In this document: one piece after another, positions 17,017 to 28,776 of the stretch
How the letters are laid out: every line of letters starts with the position of its first letter
How positions within the stretch are numbered: position 1 is the stretch's first letter
Source: Candidatus Binatus soli
GTDB lineage: Bacteria > Desulfobacterota > Binatia > Binatales > Binataceae
Reading direction: 5' to 3'
Length of the DNA stretch: 64,000 nt
Assembly: GCA_002479255.1 (NCBI GenBank)
Contig: DLMJ01000042.1
Location: forward strand, 1 to 64,000
Made by a program: the position numbers and the translations under genes
The notes under the pieces: generated by a model
What the model saw: the letters and a program-made list of their open reading frames with translations, nothing else
Databases searched by the model: none
Told to the model about the DNA's origin: nothing

Positions 17017-17568
17017 CTAGTAGAACCACTTGCCGTTATCCCAGCGGAAAATTTCCGTGGTGTGAGTATCGCTGATGGCCCTTGGCGACGCGTGCTTGGC
17101 TTCATCCCGGGACTTGCCGGCCAGGTAATAGATGAATTCTTCGTAGGTGAGCTTTCCGATCGAGTAACCGTCTTTGGATTGATGCGATTCGCAGCCGGCG
17201 ACCTTGCTATAAGCGGTATAGGTCGCGGTCTCGAAACCATTTTTCAAATCGAATCTCAATTTCGACAGATTGTTCGTCTCGCGCTCGCGCAAATCCTGCT
17301 CCCAATGACGGCAAAAATCCGGGAACAGCGCCGCGGCCTTCTTGAATTCGAGATCGCGCTTGAGCCGATCGGGCGTATATTTCGCAACCAGCGCCGTGAC
17401 CTCTTGCCGCAGCGTCTTCTTCGCCGCCGGTGAAGCGGATGCCTGCGGAACGGCTGCGCTTCGCGATGCCGAGGCGGGTGATGCCTGTGCAGCCGCTTGC
17501 GATTGGGCGCGCGCCGGCGTCGCCGCGAATAGCGCCGTGATTGCGAGCGCGGCGACGGCGGCTCTCAT
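17017..17568 (-). CDS. Secreted protein of unknown function
   Basis: From ATG 17568 the protein is 183 residues, with a classic signal peptide (MRAAVAALAITALFAATPARA, cut before QSQ), an Ala/Ser-rich linker and a charged globular domain (RQEVTALVAKYTPDRLKRDL, FPDFCRHWEQDLRERE, GKLTYEEFIYYLAGKSRDEA, TEIFRWDNGKWFY). Two upstream in-frame ATGs (17592, 17640) give longer N-termini and no start has a good ribosome binding site. I do not recognise the domain. It is transcribed in the same direction as the OmpA array but is separated from it by a terminator. Confidence 0.7.
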   Translation of the reverse strand: MRAAVAALAITALFAATPARAQSQAAAQASPASASRSAAVPQASASPAAKKTLRQEVTALVAKYTPDRLKRDLEFKKAAALFPDFCRHWEQDLRERETNNLSKLRFDLKNGFETATYTAYSKVAGCESHQSKDGYSIGKLTYEEFIYYLAGKSRDEAKHASPRAISDTHTTEIFRWDNGKWFY

Positions 17569-17654
17569 CTCGACTGTTCGAATAAACATCATAGCGATGT
17601 TTTCTATAGCAAAAATACGCACCAGCGTCAGCATGAACAACGGGCGCGGGAGAG

Positions 17655-17691
17655 AAAAAAAATGGCCGCAGCCCCCGATGGGACTGCGGCC
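17655..17691 (-). terminator. Rho-independent terminator of OmpA-like copy 1
   Basis: On the minus strand a GGCCGCAG / CTGCGGCC hairpin (17664-17691) is followed by an eight-base T run. The same hairpin recurs after copies 2 and 3, where the T run is poor. Confidence 0.88.
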
Positions 17692-17720
17692 GATTGCGGA
17701 CGTTTCAGTCTCGGCCCGAC

Positions 17721-18398
17721 TTATTGATTGGGCACCAGTTCGACGCGGCGGTTCTGAGCGCGGCCCTCAGCAGTGTCGTTGGTGGCTACGAAGTCGGTCT
17801 TGCCGTACCCGTGCGGAATCAACTGACTCGACGGGATTCCGGCTTTCACGAGGTAATCCACCACGGCGTCTGAACGTCGATCAGACAACTTCAAGTTGTA
17901 TTCCTCGCTGCCGATCGCGTCGCAGTAGCCGTTGACGTTGATCGTGACGTTCGGATTGGCCTTAAGTGTTGATGCGGCTTCATCCAGAACGGCGGCATCA
18001 CCCGGGCGAATCTTCGACTTGTTGAAGTCGAAATGCACACCGCGTAACACCAGCTTCTGCCTGATCGGCGGCGGTGGTGGCGGTGGCGGAGGAGGAGGCG
18101 GCGGTGGAGGCGGTGGCGGAGGAGGCGGTGGCACCCGTTTCGGCGCCAGCAGGTAGCCGATCGTGCCGCCGATCAGAGCGCCCCCCACAACGCCCGTGGG
18201 GCATCCGATCTCATAACCCTTTGCGGAACCACTTACCCCGGCAGCAACTCCACACCCTATCCCTCCGCCGACGAGCGCCCCGCCGGCCGCTCCGTACGCG
18301 GTGTACTCTTTCTGCTCAGGCGTCCACGACGCGCACGACGAGACCGTCAAAAGAGCGACAGACGCCGCTACGGTAATCCAACTTTTCCATCTAAACAT
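17721..18398 (-). CDS. OmpA-domain lipoprotein with poly-proline linker, copy 1
   Basis: ATG 18398 has GGGAGGG at good spacing. The 225-residue product has a lipoprotein signal (lipobox TVSSC), a glycine-zipper-like hydrophobic domain (GAAGGALVGGGIGCG, VVGGALIGGTIGY), an uninterrupted run of about 22 prolines, and a C-terminal OmpA/MotB peptidoglycan-binding domain (FDFNKSKIRPGDAAVLDEA, NVNGYCDAIGSEEYNLKLS, the RRSDAVVDYLVKAGI helix, GRAQNRRVEL). It should be anchored in the outer membrane and bind peptidoglycan. The poly-proline probably acts as a rigid spacer. First of three tandem paralogues; it ends at a strong terminator. Confidence 0.92.
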   Translation of the reverse strand: MFRWKSWITVAASVALLTVSSCASWTPEQKEYTAYGAAGGALVGGGIGCGVAAGVSGSAKGYEIGCPTGVVGGALIGGTIGYLLAPKRVPPPPPPPPPPPPPPPPPPPPPPIRQKLVLRGVHFDFNKSKIRPGDAAVLDEAASTLKANPNVTINVNGYCDAIGSEEYNLKLSDRRSDAVVDYLVKAGIPSSQLIPHGYGKTDFVATNDTAEGRAQNRRVELVPNQ

Positions 18399-18524
18399 GA
18401 GCATCCCTCCCTGGGTTCCAAGTAATTCCAGAATTAAACACCGCAAATCCTGCCATTTTTGGGAAACGAAGTCTATTGAAGAGGCGAATCTTTCGCGCTC
18501 CGAGACTCGTAATGATGAGGATTC

Positions 18525-18562
18525 GTTACATTGGTTACATACTGGTTATATATTGGTTACAT
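18525..18562 (-). repeat. Tandem 11-bp repeats in the leader of copy 1 (four units)
   Basis: On the minus strand, near-identical ATGTAACCAnn units lie in tandem, about 125-170 bp upstream of OmpA copy 1. The equivalent tract before copy 2 has one unit fewer. Confidence 0.8.
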
Positions 18563-18570
18563 AAAGAAGC

Positions 18571-18598
18571 GGCCGCAACCCCCGATGGGACTGCGGCC
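18571..18598 (-). terminator. Repeated hairpin after OmpA-like copy 2
   Basis: Same GGCCGC / GCGGCC stem-loop as at 17664 with one base change, but the following minus-strand tract is only GCTTCTTTAT, so termination may be partial. Confidence 0.6.
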
Positions 18599-18627
18599 GA
18601 TTGCGGACATTTCAATCTCGGCCCCGC

Positions 18628-19308
18628 TTATTGATTGGGCACCAGTTCGACGCGACGGTTCTGAGCGCGGCCCTTAGCCGTGTCGTTGGTGGCGACGAAG
18701 TCGGTCTTGCCGTACCCGTGCGGAATTAACTGGCTCGACGGGATTCCGGCTTTCACGAGGTAATCCACCACGGCGTCTGAACGGCGGTCGGACAGCTTCA
18801 AGTTGTATTCCTCGCCCCCGATCGCATCGCAGTATCCGTTGACGTTGATCGTCACGTTCCGATTGGCCTTAAGCGTTGATGCGGCTTCATCCAGAACGGC
18901 GGCATCACCCGGGCGGATCTTCGACTTGTTGAAGTCGAAATGCGCACCGCGGATCACCAGCTTCTCCTTGACCGGAGGCGGTGGTGGCGGTGGCGGAGGA
19001 GGCGGCGGCGGTGGTGGAGGTGGCGGCGGTGGTGGAGGAGGCACCGGCTTCGGCGACAGCAAGTAGCCGTTCACGCCGCCGATCAGAGCGCCCATCACAA
19101 CCCCCGTGATGCATCCGATCTTATAACTCTCTAAGGAACCACTCGTTCCCGCCGCAATTCCGCACCCCAGCCCTCCGCCGACGAGCGCGCCGCCGGTCGC
19201 TCCGACTGCGGTGTACTCTCTCTGTTCGGGCGTCCACGACGCGCACGACGAGACCGTCAAAAGAGCGACAGACGCTGCCGCGCCAATCCAATTTTTCCAT
19301 CTGATCAT
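18628..19308 (-). CDS. OmpA-domain lipoprotein with poly-proline linker, copy 2
   Basis: A paralogue of copy 1, about 226 residues from ATG 19308 (GGGG upstream; a GTG six bases earlier is an alternative). It has the same lipobox TVSSC and glycine-zipper segment, with substitutions (GTSGSLESYKIGC for GVSGSAKGYEIGC), a proline run of more than 20 residues and an OmpA domain. It differs from both other copies in the OmpA part (NRNVTI, IGGEEYN, TAKGR), so it is the most diverged in that domain although its N-terminal half is close to copy 1. Confidence 0.92.
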   Translation of the reverse strand: MIRWKNWIGAAASVALLTVSSCASWTPEQREYTAVGATGGALVGGGLGCGIAAGTSGSLESYKIGCITGVVMGALIGGVNGYLLSPKPVPPPPPPPPPPPPPPPPPPPPPPPVKEKLVIRGAHFDFNKSKIRPGDAAVLDEAASTLKANRNVTINVNGYCDAIGGEEYNLKLSDRRSDAVVDYLVKAGIPSSQLIPHGYGKTDFVATNDTAKGRAQNRRVELVPNQ

Positions 19309-19434
19309 GGGCACCCCTGCCTGGTTTCAAGTAATTCTGGAATTAAACACCGCAAATCCTGCCATTTTTGGGAACCGAGGTCTATTGAAGAGTCGAATCT
19401 TTCGCACTCCTGAGATTCGTAATGATGAGGATTC

Positions 19435-19462
19435 GTTACATTGGTTACATATTGGTTACATA
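19435..19462 (-). repeat. Tandem 11-bp repeats in the leader of copy 2 (three units)
   Basis: The same ATGTAACCA-type units as before copy 1, with one unit missing. Confidence 0.8.
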
Positions 19463-19470
19463 AAAGAAGC

Positions 19471-19498
19471 GGCCGCAGCCCCCGATGGGACTGCGGCC
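19471..19498 (-). terminator. Repeated hairpin after OmpA-like copy 3
   Basis: Sequence identical to the stem-loop at 17664-17691, but followed on the minus strand by GCTTCTTTTATG rather than a clean T run; read-through into copy 2 is plausible. Confidence 0.6.
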
Positions 19499-19527
19499 GA
19501 TTGCGGACGTTTCAGTCTCGGCCCGGC

Positions 19528-20244
19528 TTATTGATTGGGCGCCAGTTCGACGCGGCGGTTCTGAGCGCGGCCCTCAGCAGTGTCGTTGGTGGCTACGAAG
19601 TCGGTCTTGCCGTACCCGTGCGGAATCAACTGACTCGACGGGATTCCGGCTTTCACGAGGTAATCCACCACGGCGTCTGAACGGCGGTCGGACAGCTTCA
19701 AGTTGTATTCCTCGCTGCCGATCGCGTCGCAGTAGCCGTTGACGTTGATCGTGACGTTCGGATTGGCCTTAAGCGTTGATGCGGCTTCATCCAGAACGGC
19801 GGCATCACCCGGGCGAATTTTCGACTTGTTGAAGTCGAAATGCACACCGCGTAGCACCAGCTTCTCCTTGACCGGAGGCGGTGGTGGCGGTGGCGGAGGA
19901 GGCGGCGGGGGTGGAGGCGGCGGCGGTGGAGGAGGTGGCGGCGGAATTAGCGGATCGCAGATGTAGTGGCCTGCCAACGCGCCGAGTCCCGCGCCTATGA
20001 CTGCTCCACCCACACCGGCATAAGCCCTGGCGTCTTTGTCGCTCTGGTGACGTCCCGCGACATTGTCAGCGATGACGATTCCTGAGGCTGCACCTACCCC
20101 TGCGCCAAGCAGTCCTCCGACGACCGCGCAGGTTCCCCACGAGCGTGGCTTCTGCAAATTTGCGCAACCGCCCAAACTGGAGGCGATTAGCGCCGCACCC
20201 GCGACACCGGCGACCGCATTTAAAAACCTTGATTTCAGTCTCAT
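19528..20244 (-). CDS. OmpA-domain lipoprotein with poly-proline linker, copy 3
   Basis: ATG 20244 has AGGAGG just upstream; 238 residues. The lipobox SSLGGC and N-terminal domain (GGLLGAGVGAASGIVIADNVAG, GGAVIGAGLGALAGHYICD) are glycine-zipper-like but unrelated in detail to copies 1 and 2. The proline run and the OmpA domain, in contrast, are nearly identical to copy 1 (PNVTINVNGYCDAIGSEEYN, TAEGRAQNRRVEL). This mosaic indicates gene conversion or domain shuffling within the array. It is the promoter-proximal member of the group. Confidence 0.92.
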   Translation of the reverse strand: MRLKSRFLNAVAGVAGAALIASSLGGCANLQKPRSWGTCAVVGGLLGAGVGAASGIVIADNVAGRHQSDKDARAYAGVGGAVIGAGLGALAGHYICDPLIPPPPPPPPPPPPPPPPPPPPPPPPVKEKLVLRGVHFDFNKSKIRPGDAAVLDEAASTLKANPNVTINVNGYCDAIGSEEYNLKLSDRRSDAVVDYLVKAGIPSSQLIPHGYGKTDFVATNDTAEGRAQNRRVELAPNQ

Positions 20245-20262
20245 GAACTCCTCCTCACCCAA

Positions 20263-20694
20263 GTGCGTCTATGCGCGAAGCGAACCCCCTCACTTGCCCC
20301 TGAGCGTCAATCGTGCCAAACGGGAACTATCCCACCCAATTGACGGGAAAATATAGTTATATTTGTAACAAGAATGCAACATCTCCGGGGGGTGAAAAGG
20401 CGAGATTTTTTGCCCGGGCTGGCGAGCGTTCTCTCGGTGCAGCCCGGGCTTTCTGTGGATAAGTGGTGGTGAAATTGCCGCGATTTCCCGGTCAAGCTCG
20501 GCTCATATAACGCGTAACGCTCTGAATGCCCGCAAAGACGCTGTTCGGAGCGGTCGTTTGAGTCGAATTAATACTGGTTTGTGTCGCCCTTATGGTGGCC
20601 ATGCTTCTGCGCATTGGTCTGTTGCCTGAAACCCGTCTGACTTGAAGGCGAATTCCGCGCGAAGCGGAAACCCTGCTAGACTGTTTCGCTCATC
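20263..20694. other. Divergent intergenic region between the OmpA array and uvrB
   Basis: About 430 bp with no credible gene. It holds an AT-rich patch (20349-20379) that could be the OmpA copy 3 promoter, and a long-loop inverted repeat (GCCCGGGCT at 20412-20420 with AGCCCGGGC at 20441-20449). No LexA box with the CTG-N10-CAG spacing was recognised upstream of uvrB. Confidence 0.6.
20349..20379 (-). promoter_or_regulatory. Possible sigma70-type promoter for OmpA copy 3
   Basis: On the minus strand TTGCAT and TATATT are separated by 18 bp in an AT-rich patch within otherwise GC-rich DNA, about 105 bp before the start codon of copy 3. A match by eye only. Confidence 0.4.
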
Positions 20695-22958
<2,264 letters not shown>

Positions 22959-22962
<4 letters not shown>

Positions 22963-24209
22963 TGCTGCGCGCGCTCGCGGAGTTGGCGAGCGGCGCCAGC
23001 GAAAAAATTACGCGCGATAAACGATCGCTCGCCGGCCGCCATCGCCTCCAGTATCTCCGCGTTCAACCTGATCGCTTCATTGTCGGCCGGATTCGCATTC
23101 AGCGCGATCTCGGCGATCGCCAGCGCGCGCCTGAGTTGGCCCGCATCCTTGAGTGCGCGCGCCTTTGCGACGATCGCGTCGCGGCCGCAGATCGCGACGA
23201 TGTCGCCGCCGCGTTCCATCCGCGTCGCCGGAAACATTTGCGACGGCTCGCCTGACCACCATCCGGCGTAACGCCGGATAACGTCGCGCACCACGAACGC
23301 GACGCATCCGTAAATCGGTTGCAGGTACGGCTTCGCCGCGAGATCGGGCGGGATTGAAATGTCAGCCTCAACTATGTCCACCGGCCACTCGCCTGCGTTG
23401 AGCCGCCGCACGACTTCATCATGGATGAATCGGATTGCCCGCGCCGTCTCGCGCAGCACTTCGTTGCATAGTTGCTCGCCGCGGTACGCGGGTCCGTGGC
23501 CCGGCAGAATGTAACGCGGGGTGCATTTCGCGATCGCCTCGAGCGTCTCCGCCCATTCAAGCGTGTAGCGCTGCACCTTGTTGGGATTGCCCGTGTTCGG
23601 CATCGACGAGACGATCAAATCGCCGACCATCGCCAGCCGCCGCGTCGGCATCCAGACCCAGGTCGCGTCATCCGTCTCGCCCATCGCGTGATGCAGCTCG
23701 ACCGGCTCGCCCACCAGGTCGAGAAATTGTTCATCCCGATAAACCAGGTCGGGGTAGCTGAACGAGTTGCGCTCGAAGAGTCCCTCCGTGGCGAACGCGC
23801 CGCCGAACTGGAGTCGATTGATATGCCGCTGCCATCCGCGGGTAAGCGCGTAGCGTTTGAAGCGGGCGGCGACGTCCTCTTGCGCCCAGATTTTCGGCCG
23901 CGCATGCCCGCGCTTGATCGCGTCGGTAATGAACGCCTGGGCGCCGAACGCGTGATCGCCGTGGCCATGCGTGTATATGAGAAAGGCGAACGGCTCCTCG
24001 CTGACCTCGCGAATCGCGCGCACCGCCATCGCGCCCATCAGCCGCGAGCTGGTATCGACGACGATCATCTCACCGCGCCCGTATGCGAACGCGACGTTGG
24101 CGAAGCCGTGGAACATCGCGATTCCCGGCTCGAGCACTTCGAGCTGTCCCATCAGCGGGTCGAAGCCCGGCATGCCGTTCGATTGCTTGAGGCTGGGCGT
24201 GGAACTCAT
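22959..24209 (-). CDS. Metallo-beta-lactamase-fold hydrolase, alkyl-sulfatase-like
   Basis: The zinc-binding motif YTHGHGDHAFG (HxHxDH) at about residues 79-89, GETDDATWVWMPTRRLAMVGD and PGHGPAYRGEQ establish the MBL fold. The C-terminal part has helical repeat character (KARALKDAGQLRRALAIAEIALNANPADNEAI), like the dimerisation region of SdsA/BDS1 alkyl sulfatases. At 416 residues it is shorter than those (about 650). AGGAG sits before ATG 24209. It is divergent from glgB. Substrate uncertain: sulfate ester, lactone or thioester are all possible. Confidence 0.85.
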
Positions 24210-24273
24210 GGTCGGTCTCCTGCGGGTGCGGGTCGCTTACGACGAATCTATCGTTTAGACTTCGCACTTGGAA

Positions 24274-26475
<2,202 letters not shown>

Positions 26476-26691
26476 TGCAGCCGATCCATTCAGCCGGTCC
26501 ATAAGGGTCCCACGCGGGCTTCCAGCGCGAGCACCCGTCGCACGGCCGTCGCTTTCCGGCCCGAATCGCCTCTTTTGGGTGGCCCGCCCATCGTGTATTA
26601 AGAATCCGTCAGCGCGTCATCGCCTCCCACGAGGCTTGCTTGGGTCGAAACAGGCGGACCACCGCCTCAATCTGGCTGAGAGGAGAACTCT

Positions 26692-27006
26692 ATGCGGACA
26701 GGAAAAGTTGTCGTATCGAAAATTCGCGAACGGGGACTGCGAATCATTCCGGCAGCGGCCTTGGCCGCGTCGCTGGGGATGCTCGCGCTCGGCGGATGCT
26801 CGTCGCAGAACGCGGATGTGCCGCCGGAACATCCGATGATGGCAAATTTCGCGCTCGAAAAGTGCCAGCAGCTCGATGCGAACCTTTATAAATGTCCGGC
26901 CGTGGATCAGCCACTCTGTACGCCGGAGTTCACTCGCACCGATATTAATTGCGTGCACATCGGACCCAAAGGCAGCGTCTTCATTCAGCGCCAGGGCGCG
27001 CTCTGA
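26692..27006 (+). CDS. Small lipoprotein of unknown function
   Basis: AGAGGAGA sits five to ten bases before ATG 26692. The 104-residue product has a basic start, a hydrophobic stretch (IIPAAALAASLGMLAL) and lipobox LGGCSS. The mature part contains five more cysteines in spaced positions (EKCQQLDANLYKCPAVDQPLC, DINC), suggesting disulphides in the periplasm or at the surface. No named family known to me. It is monocistronic. Confidence 0.75.
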   Translation: MRTGKVVVSKIRERGLRIIPAAALAASLGMLALGGCSSQNADVPPEHPMMANFALEKCQQLDANLYKCPAVDQPLCTPEFTRTDINCVHIGPKGSVFIQRQGAL

Positions 27007-27050
27007 GCATAGCTGAGGGCAGCATAGGCACAAGGGTTGCGGTGAGGGTG

Positions 27051-27134
27051 CTCGCCTGAATCTGAACGCCCAGGCGAGGACGCCCTACCATTGCCCGCTG
27101 CTGACCGGTCCCTCGCCCTTCGTTGCGGGCGAGG
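27051..27134. repeat. Two adjacent GC-rich hairpins sharing CTCGCC arms
   Basis: Perfect 8-bp stems at 27051-27058/27071-27078 and 27111-27118/27127-27134. They are not followed by T runs, so they are not clear terminators; they could be REP-like palindromes or structure in the yacG leader. Confidence 0.5.
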
Positions 27135-27226
27135 CTGGCTGAGCGTTTCGCGGCGGGCACTTGCCGCGCCTCGTTGCGCATCGCGCGCTCATCTGACAAT
27201 TTTCTTAAACGCCTCGGTAGCTCACG

Positions 27227-27415
27227 ATGATGTGTCCCATCTGCAAAAAGCCCGCCGACCTGTCGCCCCGAAATCGCTTTCGCCCGTTCTGCTCCGAGCG
27301 ATGCCAGATGATCGACCTCGGCACGTGGGCTTCGGGCGATTACAAGGTGGAGGGCTCGCAGGCCGCCGACAACGAGCATCATGACGATCTGAAAAAGCGC
27401 AGGCTCCTCAATTGA
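27227..27415 (+). CDS. yacG: DNA gyrase inhibitor / zinc-binding YacG
   Basis: A 62-residue protein with the YacG zinc finger: CPICKKP (Cys 3, 6) and FCSERCQMIDLGTWASGDY. YacG binds GyrB and inhibits gyrase in E. coli. The length matches the family (about 60-65). Two ATGs lie in a row (27227, 27230). The TGA overlaps the TTG of lpxA as TTGA, implying coupled translation. Confidence 0.93.
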   Translation: MMCPICKKPADLSPRNRFRPFCSERCQMIDLGTWASGDYKVEGSQAADNEHHDDLKKRRLLN

Positions 27416-28230
27416 CGCGTGACGCGCCGCCGCGGACTCATCCGACTTCAGTGGTAGGCCCCGAGGTCGAGCTGGCCGCCGGCGTCGAGGTCGGTCCGTT
27501 GTGCCTCCTCGACGGAAAAATTCGTGTCGGTGCGCGCACCCGTTTAATCGGTCACGTCACGATTATGGGCATCACGGAACTCGGCGCCGACAACGTGCTT
27601 CATCCGGGCGCTGTTATCGGCGACGAGCCGCAGGATCTCACGTACACGGGTGGCGCACGCTCGGTGAAAATCGGCGATCGAAACATCTTCCGCGAACATT
27701 CCACGCTCCATAGCGGCAGCGAGCGCGGCGACGTCACCATCATGGGCGACGACAACTTCATGATGCAGAATGCGCACGTTGCGCACGATTGCCGAATCGG
27801 CAACTCGACCATCATCGCCGGCGGCGCGCTGCTCGCCGGCTGGGTCGAGCTCGGCGACCGCGCTCTCGTCTCCGGCAACTGCGTCGTGCATCAGTACACT
27901 CGCATCGGGCGGCTCGCGATGATGCGCGGTCTGTCGCGTACCAGTCGCGACGTGCCGCCGTTCTGCATCATGGACGGCACCCATACCCTGCGCGGGATCA
28001 ATGTCGTTGGACTCAAGCGCGCGGGAATTTCGTCGAAGTCGATTCATGCGCTCCGGCGCGCCTTCACAACGCTCTTCGGCACGCGCCAGAATCTCAAACT
28101 TGCAATCGAGAGACTCGAGAAATCCGGCGATCTTGCGCCCGAAGTAATCGAGATGCTGGATTTCATCCGCGCCTCAAAACGAGGTGTCGCCTTCGGCCCC
28201 TTGGACCGGCACTCCGATTCCGACTCCTGA
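27412..28230 (+). CDS. lpxA: Acyl-ACP--UDP-N-acetylglucosamine O-acyltransferase (LpxA-like)
   Basis: A left-handed beta-helix protein of 272 residues built from hexapeptide repeats (VGPEVELAAGVEVGP, IGDRNIFREHSTLHSG, VTIMGDDNFMMQNAHVAHDC, IGNSTIIAGGALLAGWVELG). It contains the catalytic-region His of NAHVAHDC and the LpxA-specific C-terminal helices (GINVVGLKRAGISSKSIHALRRAFTTLF). LpxA begins lipid A synthesis. The TTG start is coupled to yacG. No lpxB, lpxD or fabZ lies alongside, which is unusual, so a related sugar acyltransferase is a possible alternative. Confidence 0.88.
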   Translation: MTRDAPPRTHPTSVVGPEVELAAGVEVGPLCLLDGKIRVGARTRLIGHVTIMGITELGADNVLHPGAVIGDEPQDLTYTGGARSVKIGDRNIFREHSTLHSGSERGDVTIMGDDNFMMQNAHVAHDCRIGNSTIIAGGALLAGWVELGDRALVSGNCVVHQYTRIGRLAMMRGLSRTSRDVPPFCIMDGTHTLRGINVVGLKRAGISSKSIHALRRAFTTLFGTRQNLKLAIERLEKSGDLAPEVIEMLDFIRASKRGVAFGPLDRHSDSDS

Positions 28231-28311
28231 ATACTGCGCTGCCGTCGCCACGGCCGATTGCTTGCGCATCCGCCCCCTGAAACAATCATAACGAAACGGG
28301 GAAGTGAAAAA

Positions 28312-28761
28312 ATGAACATACGTCCACGATTTTTCATCGGCGCGGGACTGATCATCCTGGCGATTGGCTACCTTATCGGCAATGCGATGCGCACCACCTC
28401 GGAATACTACCTGACCGTCACTGAAGTGGCCGCGCGCCAAAGCGAGCTTGGCGGGCAGGCGCTGCGTGTTGCAGGCCGCGTCAAGCCCGGCACGACCGAC
28501 TGGGACCCGAACACGCTGACCCTGAAATTTGAAATCGTGCCGATCCCCGACGTCGATGCTGGCGGCGCGCTTATCAAACCTGTCGTAGCGACCGAGCCGG
28601 TCTCGTTCCGCGTCGTATCCGCCGGCGAGCCCAAGCCCGACATGTTCGCGCCCGGCCGCGACGTTATCGTCGAGGGCAAGCTCGGCGCGGGCGGCGTTAT
28701 CACCGCGACGCAGGTGATGACCAGTTGCGCTTCCAAATACAAGCCCAAACAATCACAATAG
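28312..28761 (+). CDS. ccmE: Cytochrome c maturation haem chaperone CcmE, CxxxY variant
   Basis: The periplasmic haem carrier of System I. ATG 28312 follows GGGGAAG and gives 149 residues: an N-terminal membrane anchor (FFIGAGLIILAIGYLIG) and an OB-fold domain (GRVKPGTTDW, VEGKLGAGGVITATQV). The haem-binding tail reads TSCASKYKP, so Cys (28726-28728) replaces the usual His of HxxxY. The CxxxY form is known from archaea and some Desulfobacterota. First gene of the ccm run, 15 bp before ccmF. The frame to 28258 adds an implausible N-terminus. Confidence 0.95.
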   Translation: MNIRPRFFIGAGLIILAIGYLIGNAMRTTSEYYLTVTEVAARQSELGGQALRVAGRVKPGTTDWDPNTLTLKFEIVPIPDVDAGGALIKPVVATEPVSFRVVSAGEPKPDMFAPGRDVIVEGKLGAGGVITATQVMTSCASKYKPKQSQ

Positions 28762-28776
28762 CGGCTGGTCCTACTG

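Larger units (their letters stand above)
17664..19470 (-). repeat. Tandem ~900 bp duplication carrying OmpA-like genes
   Basis: Two head-to-tail units, 17664-18570 and 18571-19470, each hold the same 3' hairpin, an OmpA-like gene and a closely similar leader. The shared leader segment includes GAATTAAACACCGCAAATCC and runs through the 11-bp repeat tract. A third unit starting at 19471 shares the hairpin and the 3' half of the gene but has an unrelated 5' half and leader. Confidence 0.9.

Noticed and set aside
18060..18131. Gly-rich plus-strand frames opposite the proline runs of the OmpA genes (likewise near 18980 and 19880)
   Set aside because: They are the reverse complement of proline codons; poly-glycine coding here is an artefact.
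17664..19498. Repeated hairpins considered as a CRISPR-like or REP array
   Set aside because: Spacing is about 900 bp and each repeat sits at a gene end within a larger duplication; they are gene-end hairpins.
20412..20449. GCCCGGGCT inverted repeat upstream of uvrB as a terminator
   Set aside because: The loop is 20 bases and only a weak TTTCT follows; on the other strand it is followed by A. Listed only as an inverted repeat within the intergenic note.
20500..20694. A LexA/SOS box before uvrB
   Set aside because: No CTG-N10-CAG or GAAC-type pair was found by eye at the right distance.
27051..27134. Hairpins between the small lipoprotein and yacG considered as a terminator or tRNA
   Set aside because: No T run follows, and no cloverleaf with TTC-type loop or CCA end can be formed.
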